Assembly: GCA_963920525.1 (NCBI GenBank)
Contig: OY986438.1
Location: 187,160,388 to 187,224,387 of the forward strand
DNA length: 64,000 nt
Direction: 5' to 3'
Origin: Dichetophora obliterata
Lineage: Eukaryota; Arthropoda; Insecta; Diptera; Sciomyzidae
Under the pieces are notes generated by a model. It worked only from the letters and a program-made list of their open reading frames with translations. It was not told where the DNA came from and ran no database searches. How positions within the stretch are numbered: the stretch's first letter is position 1; every line of letters begins with the position of its first letter. A program made the position numbers and the translations under genes. Below are positions 1-10,782 of the stretch, in pieces.

Positions 1-190
1 TACTCTATGGATTAGTGTAATTTTTAAGTATATTGAAATTGTTACAAATTTTGTATTTAATGTATTAATAATGCCAAACAGTTCGTATTAAGCGAATTCA
101 AGTTAAACAATGTATATATTCATTGAACAAAAATACAACAAAGTAATTCATATTTGTACTACAGTTAAGTACCAAAAATAAAATAGTAAA

Positions 191-460
191 GTGCACCCGC
201 GATAATGTGAACTCCTGCATTATGTGAACACTGCTTAACATGAACACTTTTCTTTTCCATTGAGTTTTTATTTTCTTATATTTGAATTAAATTTTTTAAA
301 AAATCTTTCTTTGGTGTCTTTAAAAAATAAGGCTTTATTCTAGACATATTGCATTAGTAGGCCGAAAGTATGGTAAAATGGATAATTTTTGCCCCAAATT
401 TTGGCATTGGCAAACGTGAACATTCTTGGTTTTAATAAGTTCACGATATTGCGAGTGCAT
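191..460. mobile_element. short TIR element
   Basis: The ends are inverted repeats: the left starts GTGCACCCGCGATAATGTGA, and the right, read in reverse complement, starts ATGCACTCGCAATATCGTGA. The inside is AT-rich and shows no coding capacity. The end sequence suggests a non-autonomous Tc1/mariner/pogo-type element, but no clear target duplication was seen, so the superfamily is an inference. Confidence 0.4.
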
Positions 461-480
461 TGTATTTATAACAACATAAA

Positions 481-952
481 TTAATATGATTTGTCTTCGA
501 TAAAAATTTTTTGACGTACGTTTCGAAACAAGTTGGACACATAAAGTACAACCCTTTTTGGAGCACCTGTTTGGCCTTCTGGGACACAATCCATAAAAAT
601 CGTTATTTTTATTCTGGTTAGGTAGATCGATTGATGTTGCAAGACTCTGCATAATTTTCTTAAATGCGTCATGAAGGATTTGTATGGCTTGTTGATTTAA
701 AATATGTGGCTTTATTAGCTCAAGTGCTAATGAAAAATATTTACGTCGTTTGTCGCGCACTGAGAAAAATGCCGCACTTAAACTCAAACCTCCTGCATAC
801 ACCTCCGATCGTGCACTAACCTCAGCAAAAGCTTGGTTAAACGCAGAGAAGAACCTCAACACAAGATATTCAACATATTTAGTTAAAAAAAAATTCATAC
901 AAAATGGAAATTCCATCAATTTAAAAATTGCATGAGCAAAATTTTTCAGCAA
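481..952 (-). pseudogene. possible piggyBac-type transposase C-terminal relic
   Basis: A minus-strand open frame reads KRRKYFSLALELIKPHI, and in a shifted frame DCVPEGQTGAPKR is followed by FMCPTCF. In many piggyBac-type transposases a segment of the form 'LA.ELI.P.I' precedes a short Cys-rich C-terminal domain that often follows '..P..RC..C'. The fit here needs at least two frameshifts, so this would be a dead fragment. No catalytic aspartates are visible and no TTAA-flanked ends were found, so the assignment is tentative. A chance open frame in AT-rich DNA is the alternative. Confidence 0.28.
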
Positions 953-974
953 TACCGAATCTTTATTTGATCAC

Positions 975-1062
975 TTTTTTCCCTGCACCATTCTAAGTTC
1001 TAAAAGATCAATTGAAATTTAGAATTTATGTATAGAATTCAGAACGGATCAATTGAAATATA
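975..1062. repeat. solo copies of the GATCAATTGAAAT module
   Basis: Two units of the word GATCAATTGAAAT with linker AGAATTCAGAA lie here. The same words form the large inverted array at 56990-57840, so this looks like a small dispersed member of that repeat. Confidence 0.5.
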
Positions 1063-1139
1063 GAAAACATAAAAGGTGCCAATAAATTATTTGAAAGATA
1101 TATTTATTTAAAATCATTTAAAGTAAAAAATAAATCGAG

Positions 1140-1312
1140 CCAGCCATGGTGTACTGTAGAATTTTTTAAAGCCTATAAAAATCGGAGAAAATTCTACAAA
1201 AGCTGGAAACGAAATTAAATTGAGTTGAATAGGAAGGACTTTCGTGCCATTAGAAATCATGTGACGGTGTTGATCTGTAATGCAAGAAAGGCTTCCTTTC
1301 GATCCATGTTAG
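1140..1312 (+). pseudogene. non-LTR retrotransposon ORF2 fragment
   Basis: In one plus frame the sequence reads FYKSWKRN, a stop, then IELNRKDFRAIRNHVTVLI and NARKASFRSML. This resembles the linker between endonuclease and reverse transcriptase in Jockey/CR1-type ORF2 proteins, which typically has a Trp-Lys/Arg followed by 'RN.VT..IR.AK...F'. It is short, has an in-frame stop, and carries no catalytic motif. It is a dead fragment of a non-LTR element. Confidence 0.42.
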
Positions 1313-1509
1313 GGATAGATTTGGGCATAAGTGCAGTTTACGGCCCACGCATAAATAATTTTTTTATTTTTATTAAACGTATTTGGGCTCCAAGTCCAAA
1401 CTAGAATGTCGGTCCCAAATGGTTTAGGAGATAAAATTCGCGAAAGTTTCAAAATTCAATTCGAAATTTTACGTGTATGTTAATATAACCGTGAAATAAT
1501 TTGCTTTTA

Positions 1510-1830
1510 GCTAAACCGAATTGTTCACTGTTTTTTTGTAGAGCTTATTTGTTAAGGGCTTCTAATTCCAAATTTATGTGATCTGAAAACTAATGGCCGC
1601 TTTCATCTGGCTTAGAAGTAATAGGGGTCCAAAGTTGAAAAAATGGGCTCGAAAAACTTGCTATATTTCTGCTATATATAAACAAACTTAATGGATATTA
1701 AAATAAAGGCTATGGTTTTACCTATTCAATAAGCTATTAATCATAAAGGTACATTCATTACTTTCTGAGATGCAATATTTGAATGTCCCAACTTTTCAAG
1801 AAAGCTTATTTGCAGGCATTAATTTAGGTT
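1510..1830. repeat. diverged relic related to the 5357-7804 hAT-like element
   Basis: The words GGCCGCT, TTAGAAGTAATAGG and AAAGTTGAAAAAAT occur in the same order and spacing as in the left part of the elements at 5357 and 33521. Identity is lower and the ends are not visible. I read it as an older fragment of the same family. Confidence 0.4.
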
Positions 1831-2220
1831 TTTATTTTATTTAGACTTTGAGCTTAATATATCAAAACATGAAACATTTTTATAAAAAGTCGCGCAATTA
1901 TAAACATCACAAAATTACATTTCTTCTGAGACACTTATTTTCTTTATTCACTACATTACATACCGTCACCCAAAAAGAGAGAAGGCGTAAGTGTTGTTAA
2001 ATTTTGATTGCATATTGTAATTACTATATTGTTTCTAATAGTACTAAAAAAAAGTAATTTTTTGGAATTATATTTGAGCTTAATGCCAAATATGTTCATG
2101 AAACAACAGGTTGCAACAACAAATATTAAATTTTAAAGTCTTTAATAGTTATTTAGCACGACTAGACAAAATGAAAGCAGAACTTAAATAATTAAAATAA
2201 TTTTAAAAATTATGTTAATA
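1831..2220. other. AT-rich DNA, nothing recognised
   Basis: No coding motif, TIR or tandem repeat could be supported in this stretch. Confidence 0.5.
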
Positions 2221-2399
2221 CAGTAAAACTTCAGAAACTAGAAGCTGTTTATAAATTGCGAACATCTATTTTCTAAAATCTTTTAATTTCGGAGTTAACA
2301 TTTTTTAATATAATAATATTGCTCAAGTAATAACGTAAAGATATACACATTTATAATGTGTAGGAAACTAATTTTATTATAAAAAATCGAGTATGTAAA

Positions 2400-2575
2400 T
2401 TACCTTATTTTGTAAAACGCACGCAATAACCTCACTTGGGTTTTTTTCTGGTAATTTCGTTTTATGAAATAAAGCAAAATTTTTTCTCTCACTGAAATTA
2501 TCTTATGAAATTTATTGCCAGACCAAAAACTCCCAAGTGAATACGTAAATTTTATAAAATTAGGTCATTAGTTTA
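2400..2575. mobile_element. imperfect palindromic element
   Basis: The left half contains ACCTTATTTTGTAAAA, CACTTGGG and TTTATGAAATAA. Their reverse complements occur in mirror order in the right half. The arms differ at many positions. It is probably an old MITE nested in the 2221-3780 element. Confidence 0.45.
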
Positions 2576-2675
2576 ATTTAAAACTTTCCGTTGAAACAGC
2601 TGTAGTATTAAATATAAATTTAATACTTACCTAAAGGTATTTAATTTCATACCTTTTTCCAACCCGTTCACGATC

Positions 2676-3150
2676 AAGTTACTTTACACTTAATTTGTTC
2701 GCTCGAAACTCGAGTATGCGGTAGTGATTTGGAGACCGTTCTATCATATCCACATGAATCGACTTGAACGCATTCAAAAAAGCTTTCTAAGATTCGCTCT
2801 TCGTTCTGTTCAATTTACTGAATTTCAGTAAAAATTTCAATTCAATTTAATGCCTCCATAATACAATGCTAGATGCTTGCTTTTGAATCTTAAGACCTTG
2901 AATAGTAGAAGATATATCCTTTCTCTACTTTTTATCTATGATATTGTCTCCGACACGATTGACTGCCCATCTCTTCTAGAAAGAACTAATTTCAATATTC
3001 TGTCCAGAAATTTGCGGAACTTTGACTTTTTCTATATTGCTTTTAGTAGAACTAATTACGTTTTTAATTCTCCAATTAAAAGGGCATTAATTGAATTCAA
3101 ACGCCTGCCGAATTCCTTAGCTATAGATTTCTCTCTTTCAAAAATATAAT
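2676..3150 (+). pseudogene. Jockey/CR1-like non-LTR ORF2 C-terminal relic
   Basis: The plus strand reads VRSKLEYAVVIWRPF, then RLERIQKSFLRFAL, then after a break an open stretch with SRRYILSLLFIYD, IDCPSLL, LRNFDFFY and RTNYVFNSPIKRALIEFKRL before a stop near 3148. These are hallmarks of the region downstream of the reverse transcriptase in Jockey/CR1-clade ORF2 proteins: the thumb segment 'R..LEYA...W.P', and the C-terminal 'RTNY..N.PI.R' tail. A stop and a frameshift near 2830 show that it is dead. The 5' part, including the catalytic region, is absent, as expected for a 5'-truncated insertion. The same tail motif recurs at about 5110. Confidence 0.7.
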
Positions 3151-3205
3151 AAGAAATTTATTAAACTCTGTTTTTTTTATAAGTTAACATATGTATATAT
3201 ATATC

Positions 3206-3567
3206 CAGTAGCGGATGGAATATATTCCGAATATATGAAGCATCAATTAACTTGTAATGACCACTACTTCCGACTATATTACCTTACTATGCATAAAAGG
3301 CCTTACATTTAACATTGAATGAGACAGGAGGTAAGTGATCGCCTCCCTTCAGCATTACCTAGAAGTTATGGAGTAACATACTACTTGTATTAAGTTATAA
3401 AAATCACTGCATTACTTTTCCTTGTATGCTACATTACAGGTAATGAGGTATGAGTTAATTACTTCTGCTATATGAAGACGCATTACTTTTTGAAGAAAGT
3501 AATGCTTCCTTACCTGGTAATTTATTCTGTATTAGTTCTATGGTAGCCACTGGCAAATCCGCTGCTG
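3206..3567. mobile_element. hAT-like MITE, CAGYAGCGGAT ends
   Basis: The left end reads CAGTAGCGGAT and the right end in reverse complement CAGCAGCGGAT. Such CAGNRGCGGAT ends are typical of small non-autonomous hAT elements. A convincing 8-bp target duplication was not found because the left flank is a TA run. The inside contains repeated GTAATG/CATTAC words in both orientations and no gene. Confidence 0.55.
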
Positions 3568-3780
3568 GGTATCATAACTTAATATCAAAGACTAGTCAGT
3601 AAGAAATTTGTAAATTTTTTGACTAATTAATAAACGAAATGAAAATGTAAAAACAAAATTGCATAAACAATTACCACGGAAATTAGCTTCTAATTTCAAA
3701 AGTTTTAATATTTTGAAAATGCAACTTCTAATTTCTGAATGATTCTCATTTTTTAGCTTCTAATTTCTTAGGTTCTACTG

Positions 3781-4779
3781 TATTTAAAATTAATTAAGAG
3801 TATATTGTATTTCATAAAGAGTAAAGTAGATACTTTATCGCTTCTTAATTTCTTAACTTCTCCTTTTTGTGTTGATAATAAAATGCAGATCTTAGATTTC
3901 ACATTTTTGAGGATACTCCGCGGATGTGTATGCGGAGCTCCGTCACATCCCCACTTTTAATGAAAGGTTATTTAGTGTTTGCAAAGTAAGAAACGTAAAT
4001 TCAATTCATATCTTAATATCAGCAAAATGATTAATGCTTCGATGGAAACCGCAGACCGTCATTTGAGTTGAAATTAAAACTTTTTAAACATTTAACAACA
4101 TTTAAAATTCATTGAATTTAATTAGTAAAAGTATTCTTTTAAAAAAGAAATCTATCCAAATTTTCACACTGCAGTCTAGATTTTCTTTCCTCTTTGAGTC
4201 CAAATTTTCCCTTTCGAAAGTCGCTGATGTTTCGCAAAATAATTAAAGAAAGCGAAGTTGGTTGTTGTCGCTTTATTAATAGTGGCTAGTGTTGTATTTT
4301 ATATGCAATTGCAATGCAATTACATTTTGCACAGATTTGAAAAAGTATGATAAAGAAGGCGTGATAAGAAATAATTAGGTCACGCACATAGACAATTTTA
4401 TCACGCACGCTCACAAATATTTACCGATTTTTGTGGGTTCGCTCACGATTACGACGTGATTCATCGTGTCCGAACATTTAGAAAAAGAACTAAAAATAGC
4501 ATTTTGGCTAAAAATTTGGCCACTTTCCAAACTGTTAAAATACTAACTGGCAATTAAATAGTCTGTAAGATTCTGTAAATTCGCGAAATTTGTTCAGTAT
4601 CATGAAAAATTAACTAGAAAATTGTAAGAATATAAACAGGTTTAGTAATATTTGCAATTTTTATAATATTTTTTATAACCTTAACCGTAGAGTACCTATA
4701 AAGATTAATTAAAAACAAAAATTAAATATAAAAAAATAAATAATTTACTTTCGCACTAAATAAATAAAGAAAATACATA
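3781..4779. other. AT-rich DNA, no gene recognised
   Basis: No supported gene is present. A short stretch near 4379-4460 has several TCACGCAC words, also seen near 62280-62345, which may be a dispersed fragment. Confidence 0.4.
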
Positions 4780-4885
4780 AATTTATTATAATTAATTGTA
4801 ACCTATGAGGATTTTACAAGATTTTAAGTTTTTAGAGCTTTAGGTCATGTAAGTTATTAAAGAGGGCAACAACAACAAATATGCA
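4780..4885 (-). repeat. dispersed repeat A, copy 1
   Basis: In reverse complement this reads GTTGTTGTTGCC, TCTTTAATAACTTAC, TGACCTAAAGCTCTAAAAA. The same string occurs on the plus strand at 9178-9290 and, more diverged, at 13480-13620. It is a dispersed element of unknown class with one end at the (GTT)n-GCC. Confidence 0.6.
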
Positions 4886-4936
4886 TATAAAGTCAACCAC
4901 ACAGCAGACTGTTTCGAAAGACCATACCCATTCAAT

Positions 4937-5089
4937 CTAAGGTTGCCCGCAGTGTAACCGCCGAAGCAGACAGGCAGGCAGACAGGCACAGGAAAACTAT
5001 GTGAACAAGAGAGAAAAAAGTTATTTCTATCTCGTTTCTTCGCAGGGCCTGCCTGCCTGCTTCGGCGTTTACTATGCGGGCAGCCTTAG
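4937..5089. mobile_element. 153-bp hairpin MITE
   Basis: The left arm begins CTAAGGTTGCCCGCAGTG and continues through GCCGAAGCAGACAGGCAGG. The right arm is its near-perfect inverse, ending CGGGCAGCCTTAG. The arms are about 45 bp. Flanks CATTCAA and CATTGAA fit a 7-bp target duplication with one mismatch. It interrupts a non-LTR relic. Confidence 0.65.
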
Positions 5090-5335
5090 GCATTGAAAGC
5101 TTTTCTGTACTAAATATCAGAACAAATTATGGCCTTAACGAACCTATATCTAGGTGCCTTTCCAATTGGAATTTGGTAGCGAACCAATTGGATTTTAGCA
5201 CCGATCGTGATTTGTCTAAGAAACTACTTTTGGAAATTCTCAAATATGAATGTATAAATTCCATAGTTTGTAAGTTTGTGTATAGTAAATCAATCACTTT
5301 AATTATGTAGTTTTTACTTAGTTTAAGATAAATAT
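5090..5335 (+). pseudogene. non-LTR ORF2 C-terminal tail relic
   Basis: The frame reads RTNYGLNEPISRCLSNWN, then QLDFSTDRDLSKKLLLEIL. This matches the C-terminal tail type described for the relic ending at 3150 (RTNY..N.PI.R), so it is a second Jockey/CR1-like remnant. Only the last ~60 residues remain, directly after the hairpin MITE. The apparent start codon lies inside that MITE and is not meaningful. Confidence 0.55.
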
Positions 5336-5356
5336 GTAATCTGTTAAGGTAATAAC

Positions 5357-7804
5357 TAGTGTCCGAATATTCGGTTTCTGTTACGGCCAGTTTCGGCCCT
5401 TTTTGGCAGTTTCGGATGGCTTCGATACTAGCCGAAACTTTTGGTAAAAAATTTCAGAACATTTCAAGAATAGCGACAACTATAATTTTAATTTTTTTTT
5501 GCAGATTATATTGATTTTGGCCTCCTACCTCCAAAATCTGAAAAATTTGCTGGCCGCTCGCAATTGATTTAGAAGTTATAGGCCCCTAAAGTTTGAAAAA
5601 ATAGCCTACAAATCTTGCTATTTTTCAAAATTTTTCAACAAAACTACACTCTATGGGTATCATAACCCAAGTAACAATATTAGCCATACATATATTCATT
5701 CTTGCAGAGCTTATAGTGCTATCTTATATAGCAGCAAGCTTCAACTATAGCTTTAGTCGCGCTACTAAAGCTCTTGCAGAGAATATATAAGGCTACTTTC
5801 TTGAGTTTAAAAGCACTATTTTTACTTCATATGAGGAGTAGAAGTAGCTGTAAACTTTTAAAAGAGTCCCTGTCAAACCCAAATAAGAGCTCTTGCAAAG
5901 CTCTTTTTTATTATTCGTTTAAGTATGTATGTGTTAAAAATAAACTCAATAAATATATAAAATTTGACAAGTGTTTGTGATGATAAGAATGACATATAAA
6001 TTAAAGAAATAATAAAGTGATTCTTATATCAGACTCATGTTCGTGTATTCGTTATATGCTGCGAATTTCGGTGCGTTTTTGAATTTATCGGAAACGTGAA
6101 TGTAGTACTTCGAAAAACTACAACGGGCTTAACAAATAATTAAAATTAAGAAGTGTTAATTATTTAAAAATAGTTGGAAAATTTTTAACATTCTTTAAGA
6201 TCAACTAAAAATGATTTAAGTACTTTATTCTTAAATATATGTATCATAGAAATCATCAATTTCGTTTTAAGTATTATTGTAAACACTAATATTTAGCTTG
6301 CTTCAACTCCGAAGATTTTCTATTTTTTATAAGATCGCCATTTTTTTCAAAGAAGCTCTTTATCAGATTTTTTAGTCACTTGTTATTCCCAAAAAATTTA
6401 TTGCATTAATTTACAGTATTTTATATCTATTCGCTTTAAAAATGCAATACAAAAATACACATTAAAGCAAATATTATACTCAATCTACGAGTTTTAAAAC
6501 TGCTGTATAGTAATTTTTATTACTTTAAAAGATCCTTTACAGAGCAGTAGTAAATTTTAGAGTTCTGCTCTTTTGCAGATTTGATAAAATCCTTTACAGA
6601 GCTGTATAAAGTATTAAAGCTCAAAGTGGTAAAAAAATCATATTTAGAGCATTTTCTTTAAAATTAAAAGCAACTAGCAGCAAACAAAGCTGCGGTAAAG
6701 CTTTAACCGCATATTATACACCTATAGAACACTTTTAGGACTCACTCGCACCTAGTTGCTCCAACAATGTTACTTGGGAAGAAAGGTAATTTAAGTACCT
6801 ATTCAACAAGGTACCAATTAAAATATGAAAATCCATGCATAAATTTAAAGATATAAACATTTTTAGTGTCGTGCTTTCGTAAAAGGGAAAACACTAGTTT
6901 TCCAGACAAATTGTTAATATAATAATAGGTATATCTTAAAAAGTTATGAATGAATTTTCATGCTTGAAACCTCGTTGAATAGGTGTACTCGCATTAACTT
7001 TTTTTGCAAAAACAGAAAGATTTGTAGCCCATTTTGCAACTTTGGAGGCCTATAATTTTTAAACCAATTGCTAGCGGCCTGAAATTTGGATTTAGGAGGT
7101 TAAAATCCGTATAATCCAAGAAAAAAATATTAAAAAATAGTGTTTTCGCTATTCTTGAATTATACCAAAATGTTTTGTATAAGTCATTTAATTCAAATAT
7201 ATAAGTTTGGTTTAATAAAAATATTTACAGCGGATTGCAAAAAAACAAAAATTATGAATTCGTCTATAATTTTATTTATCGTGTTAACGAGTTCGATGCT
7301 ATCATTTTCGATATTATCATCTCTATTGCAATTACCATTAAAGTTTTATAGGTACTAAAGCCAAAAATTGATAAATAAACTTCCGAACGAATTCTGTGTG
7401 TGTGGAATAAAGGAAAAGAAAACGAAATACATATTTCTATTTTTATAATACTAAACCTTTAAGAAAAACAGAAATACTTTGCTTTGTAGTTCTAAAAAAA
7501 TGTACATTGTAGGCGCATACTATTTTGAGTGTGTGCGGAATGTGTAATAAAAAATAAAATAAAAAATGATCTCATTTATTATTATAGTAAACTTCAATTA
7601 ATTATTATAAACTTCAATATTAAAATAATACTTGTTTTGTACTAGTAGTAATTTTGTTTTCTTTTAATAAACAATCATTTGTAAAAACTTAAATTTTCAT
7701 ATTAATAACCAGTTTCGGTTTCGGTTTCGGCCGAATATTATAAAATGGCCGAATATTCATTCGGTTTCGGTTGCGGCCAAAATTCCGGTTTCGGTCGGAC
7801 ACTT
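5357..7804. mobile_element. hAT-like foldback element, copy 1 (2448 bp)
   Basis: The element starts TAGTGTCCGA and ends TCGGACACTT, and is flanked by the exact 8-bp duplication GTAATAAC (5349-5356 and 7805-7812). An 8-bp duplication with short TIRs points to the hAT superfamily. Behind the tips, long subterminal regions are inverted relative to each other (for example GGCCTCCTAC..CCAAAATC on the left, mirrored near 7090 on the right). No transposase was recognised; the short open frames inside look fortuitous, so it is non-autonomous. It differs from the copy at 33521 mainly by a nested 1.1-kb element. Confidence 0.8.
5666..6778. mobile_element. TIR element nested in hAT-like copy 1
   Basis: It begins CCCAAGTAACA and ends TGTTACTTGGG. 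Comparison with the copy at 33521, which lacks it, shows that it was inserted after CATAA, with the AA repeated on the right, so the target duplication is at most 2 bp. The inside is rich in recurring words such as AGCTCTTGCAGAG and TTTACAGAGC in both orientations. No coding region was recognised. Confidence 0.65.
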
Positions 7805-7812
7805 GTAATAAC

Positions 7813-8117
7813 CCGGTAGATGGTAAATAAATAAATAAATGTATCATCTTCAGTAGTCTTTAGGGATTGAGCTGGAAGCAACTCACCTTTTTACGTTTTA
7901 CTTGATCTGACTATTGTTCGAATAAGTATCTTTCTTGCTTTAAAGGCATTGTTAAAGCAGCAGTTTTTATCAGATCAAAGCTTTTTGAACTTTGTTAGGG
8001 CTTGTGTATGTTCTAAGTAGCTCTTTTCTGTTTTCACGATCCCCCGCTTCAGTTAGGTTAGGTAAATAGGATTTTGCGCCGTTACCGACGCTTCCGCGGG
8101 GGCTTACATGTCCATTG
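7813..8117. other. no gene recognised
   Basis: Contains an (AAAT)n run and otherwise single-copy-looking DNA. The GC-richer end near 8090 abuts the poly(A) end of the next retrotransposon. Confidence 0.4.
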
Positions 8118-9165
8118 CGATTTTTTTTTTTTTATTTTTTATTAATTCCTTTTTATTTTTATCGTAGTGCCATAATAACCATTATTTCGATTATTCCTCA
8201 AACCAGCCTGTGCTTTTTATGAACCTCCAGATGTCTAGCAATGGTGCGTTCACTAAATCTTCCAGGTCTTTGAATAATCTGTTCCCCATATATCGGAGTC
8301 GACGATTCTGTAGACTTGGACATTCGCATAGAAGGTGAGTTATTGTTTCTGTTTCATCCGGATCCTTGCAGTTCCGACTGGGGCTGTTATGTTCATTCTA
8401 TTTGCCATTACCCCAATGGGGCAATGACCTGTTAGAACTCCCATAAGAATCCGGATTTCTCGTTTGGCTAAAAGCAGAAGGCTTTCGGTTTTCTTCTCAT
8501 TTAGCTCCGGCCAGAGCCTTCGAGATATGTTGCAGTCACCTCTGAAGGCCCAGTTAGTGTTGCATTTTCTCTGGCTTTAAAGTCTATACTCCTTTTGACG
8601 ACGCCTATTGGAATGTACACATCTGTAACAGCTCTGCTTGTACTTGCGGTTATTCCATGCCTAGCTAGTTCATCCGCTGCGTCGTTACCTTCGATATTGC
8701 TATGTCCGGGAACCCAGCAGAGAGTGACGTTGTAGGTATTGCAGATACTGTTCAGTGCCAGTTTACAGTTTTGTTCCGTTCGAGCCTTCGTCGTTTTGCT
8801 ATTCAGCGCTTTTTTGGCCGCTTGGCTATCCACAAAAATTACTACCCTTTTGGGGTTAAGATTTTTTTTCTATGAATGGCCTGTGCAGTTTTTTCAATAG
8901 CGTACATTTCTGCCTGAAAAACGCTACAGTAGTCGTGGAGTTGTAGGACTCTTTGATGTGTAGCGTTTCGCAATATACACCTGATCCAGTTCCGTTGTCC
9001 ATATTGGAACCATCAGTATATGATTGGAGATTGCCATTGAATTCTACGGCCGTTTCTTCCCATTCTTGTCTGTTGGGGATGGATGTGGTGTATTCTGTGC
9101 CGAATCTCACACTGGGTATGATATAGTCGATCCCATACCCCGCTTGGTTAATCGTTTGTTGTTTA
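8118..9165 (-). pseudogene. I-like non-LTR retrotransposon relic: RNase H and 3' end
   Basis: This is a 5'-truncated, minus-strand insertion ending in a poly(A) stretch (T run at 8120-8140). Read on the minus strand it encodes an RNase H1-type domain: SYTDGSNMDNGTGSGVYCE, then in another frame QAEMYAIEKTAQAI, then VDSQAAKKAL and WVPGHSNIEGNDAADELA. The four acidic catalytic positions (Asp, Glu, Asp, Asp) are all present, but in frames separated by indels. An ORF2-encoded RNase H is characteristic of the I, R1, LOA and related clades. Downstream, a diverged segment looks like the usual tail with 'LTGH.P' and 'CECPSLQ'. It is not functional. Confidence 0.75.
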
Positions 9166-9177
9166 TATAGAGTTGTT

Positions 9178-9290
9178 ACTGTTGTTGTTGTTGCCTTCTT
9201 TAATAACTTACTTGACCTAAAGCTCTAAAAATTTTAAATCTTGTATAATTTATAAAGATTATAATAATTAATGTAATGTTTCATAACTAA
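9178..9290 (+). repeat. dispersed repeat A, copy 2
   Basis: Reads GTTGTTGTTGTTGCC, TTCTTTAATAACTTACTTGA, CCTAAAGCTCTAAAAAT. It is the plus-oriented match of 4780-4885. Confidence 0.6.
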
Positions 9291-9306
9291 TAATAAGTAT
9301 ATCGAA

Positions 9307-10109
9307 GGCCTATATTAATTTTCCTCTATTTGCATTTTGGGCATTTTTTAATGCTAAAATGATGGCTGGCCTCGGTTGCATCTGTGTTATTAATATTAGA
9401 GTGAAAAACCAATCCTAACACCTTGTTTTAATCAATTAAACTGAGCCTCTATCAACTAACTTGTTTTTTAATGACGACAAAAACCTCTATCTGCAATATA
9501 AACAAGTAGTTTTGAAAAATTCTATAAAGATTTTTTTATTTTAAAAAATTTTCCTATGTTGTTACAAATATTTTGTGCCAGTTACATTAGCACAAATGTT
9601 GTAGAGTGTGGTGCAGCTCTTGTTTTAGATAGTCTTTTATGAACACCACGCTAATAACAAAGGACTGGGAAGAATTTTCGATTTTGTTAGCTAAACAAGT
9701 TTTCTTTGAATACAGTTGTTACCAAGATTGTGAAGTTTATGAAAATGGGTAGCAAAATTATACCCACCTAACCGTTAAAATTGAAAAATACATTGGACAT
9801 ACGACACCTGCCCAGTTGCATACAACTTAACTTTTAATCGCATCGAACAAGTGGAACTAAAAATTGCGTTTTTTACTACTATACAAATACCTCTATTTGC
9901 ATTTATAGTAATTTTTTATAGACATAACCCACTATCTGCCATAGCAGCTAAACTAGCGCAAAATTTGAAAAAATTGTATGCACGTGGACCCTTTTTAACA
10001 ACATTGTAGAAGATGATTGTTCACAAATTGTTTCATAAGAAGATGAAACTTGTTTTTCGCTCTCCTGAAAACCTGTATTTTTGCAGATAGAGGAAAATGA
10101 ATATAGGCC
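9307..10109. mobile_element. 803-bp TIR element
   Basis: The terminal inverted repeats are about 28 bp. The left begins GGCCTATATTAATTTTCCTC and the right in reverse complement GGCCTATATTCATTTTCCTC, each followed by TATYTGCA. The word CCTCTATYTGCA recurs inside near 9483 and 9890, giving subterminal repeats. There is no coding capacity, and no clear target duplication. Confidence 0.6.
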
Positions 10110-10530
10110 CACGATATTCAATTATATGGAATTTTTTTCGATCTCGGGGTCGTCAGGTATGATTTAGGAATAAAACAAACAATAGCAATAAAAAAATAGA
10201 GTGATAAATTTACTCAATATTCTTAAAAAGCTGAACTACGAAGAAATTATCACAAATTTGGACTGTGCGAAGTTCCATTAAATTTTCGTTTTGTTTCGAA
10301 ATTTTAAAAATATGATCCGCTTATACAGAATATGCTCTTTCCTTTAGGTAAATAGCTGGTTTGGCAAAATTTAATCTGTTCCTATAATGAATGTCCCCAT
10401 CTCGAAACGGAAGAATTTATTGGATCAAAGTGTCAAACAATCTTATGCTCAGTTACGAGATTTTATTGATCATACTATTAGAAAAAGTGCCAAAATAATA
10501 TTTATTTTGGATAACTTTTGGACTTTTTCT
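10110..10530. other. no gene recognised
   Basis: AT-rich; no motif, repeat or TIR could be supported. Confidence 0.4.
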
Positions 10531-10782
10531 GGACTGTGCGAATAATCGCCCAAGTAACAATCGCCCAAACCCAAAAATGAACAATCATCCAAAAAAATTG
10601 GGCGCTTGTTCATAATGTACAATCGCCCAAAAAATATTTTAGAGTGAACAATCACCCAATTCATTATGAACAATCTCCCAAACTCAAAATTAACAATCGC
10701 CCAAAAATTTTCGCAGTTTTTGAGCGATTGTTCATTTTTGTACTTTTGGACAATTTCAACTTGTGCGATTTTTTGCACAGCC
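10531..10782. mobile_element. module-array element (GAACAATCGCCCAA words)
   Basis: About nine copies of a 13-14 bp word close to GAACAATCGCCCAA lie in both orientations, separated by short linkers. The ends form a TIR: left GGACTGTGCGAATAATCGC, right in reverse complement GGGCTGTGCAAAAAATCGC. Open frames across it are by-products of the repeat. Confidence 0.6.

Larger units (their letters stand above)
2221..3780. mobile_element. pogo/Tigger-like TIR element carrying nested insertions
   Basis: The left end reads CAGTAAAACTTCAGAAACTA. The right end in reverse complement reads CAGTAGAACCTAAGAAATTA. Both are directly flanked by TA, the expected target duplication of Tc1/mariner/pogo elements, and the CAGTARAACC start is typical of pogo/Tigger ends. 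No transposase is seen. The interior holds a palindromic element near 2400, a non-LTR relic at 2676 and a hAT-like MITE at 3206, so this is a carrier of younger or co-inserted repeats. Confidence 0.6.
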
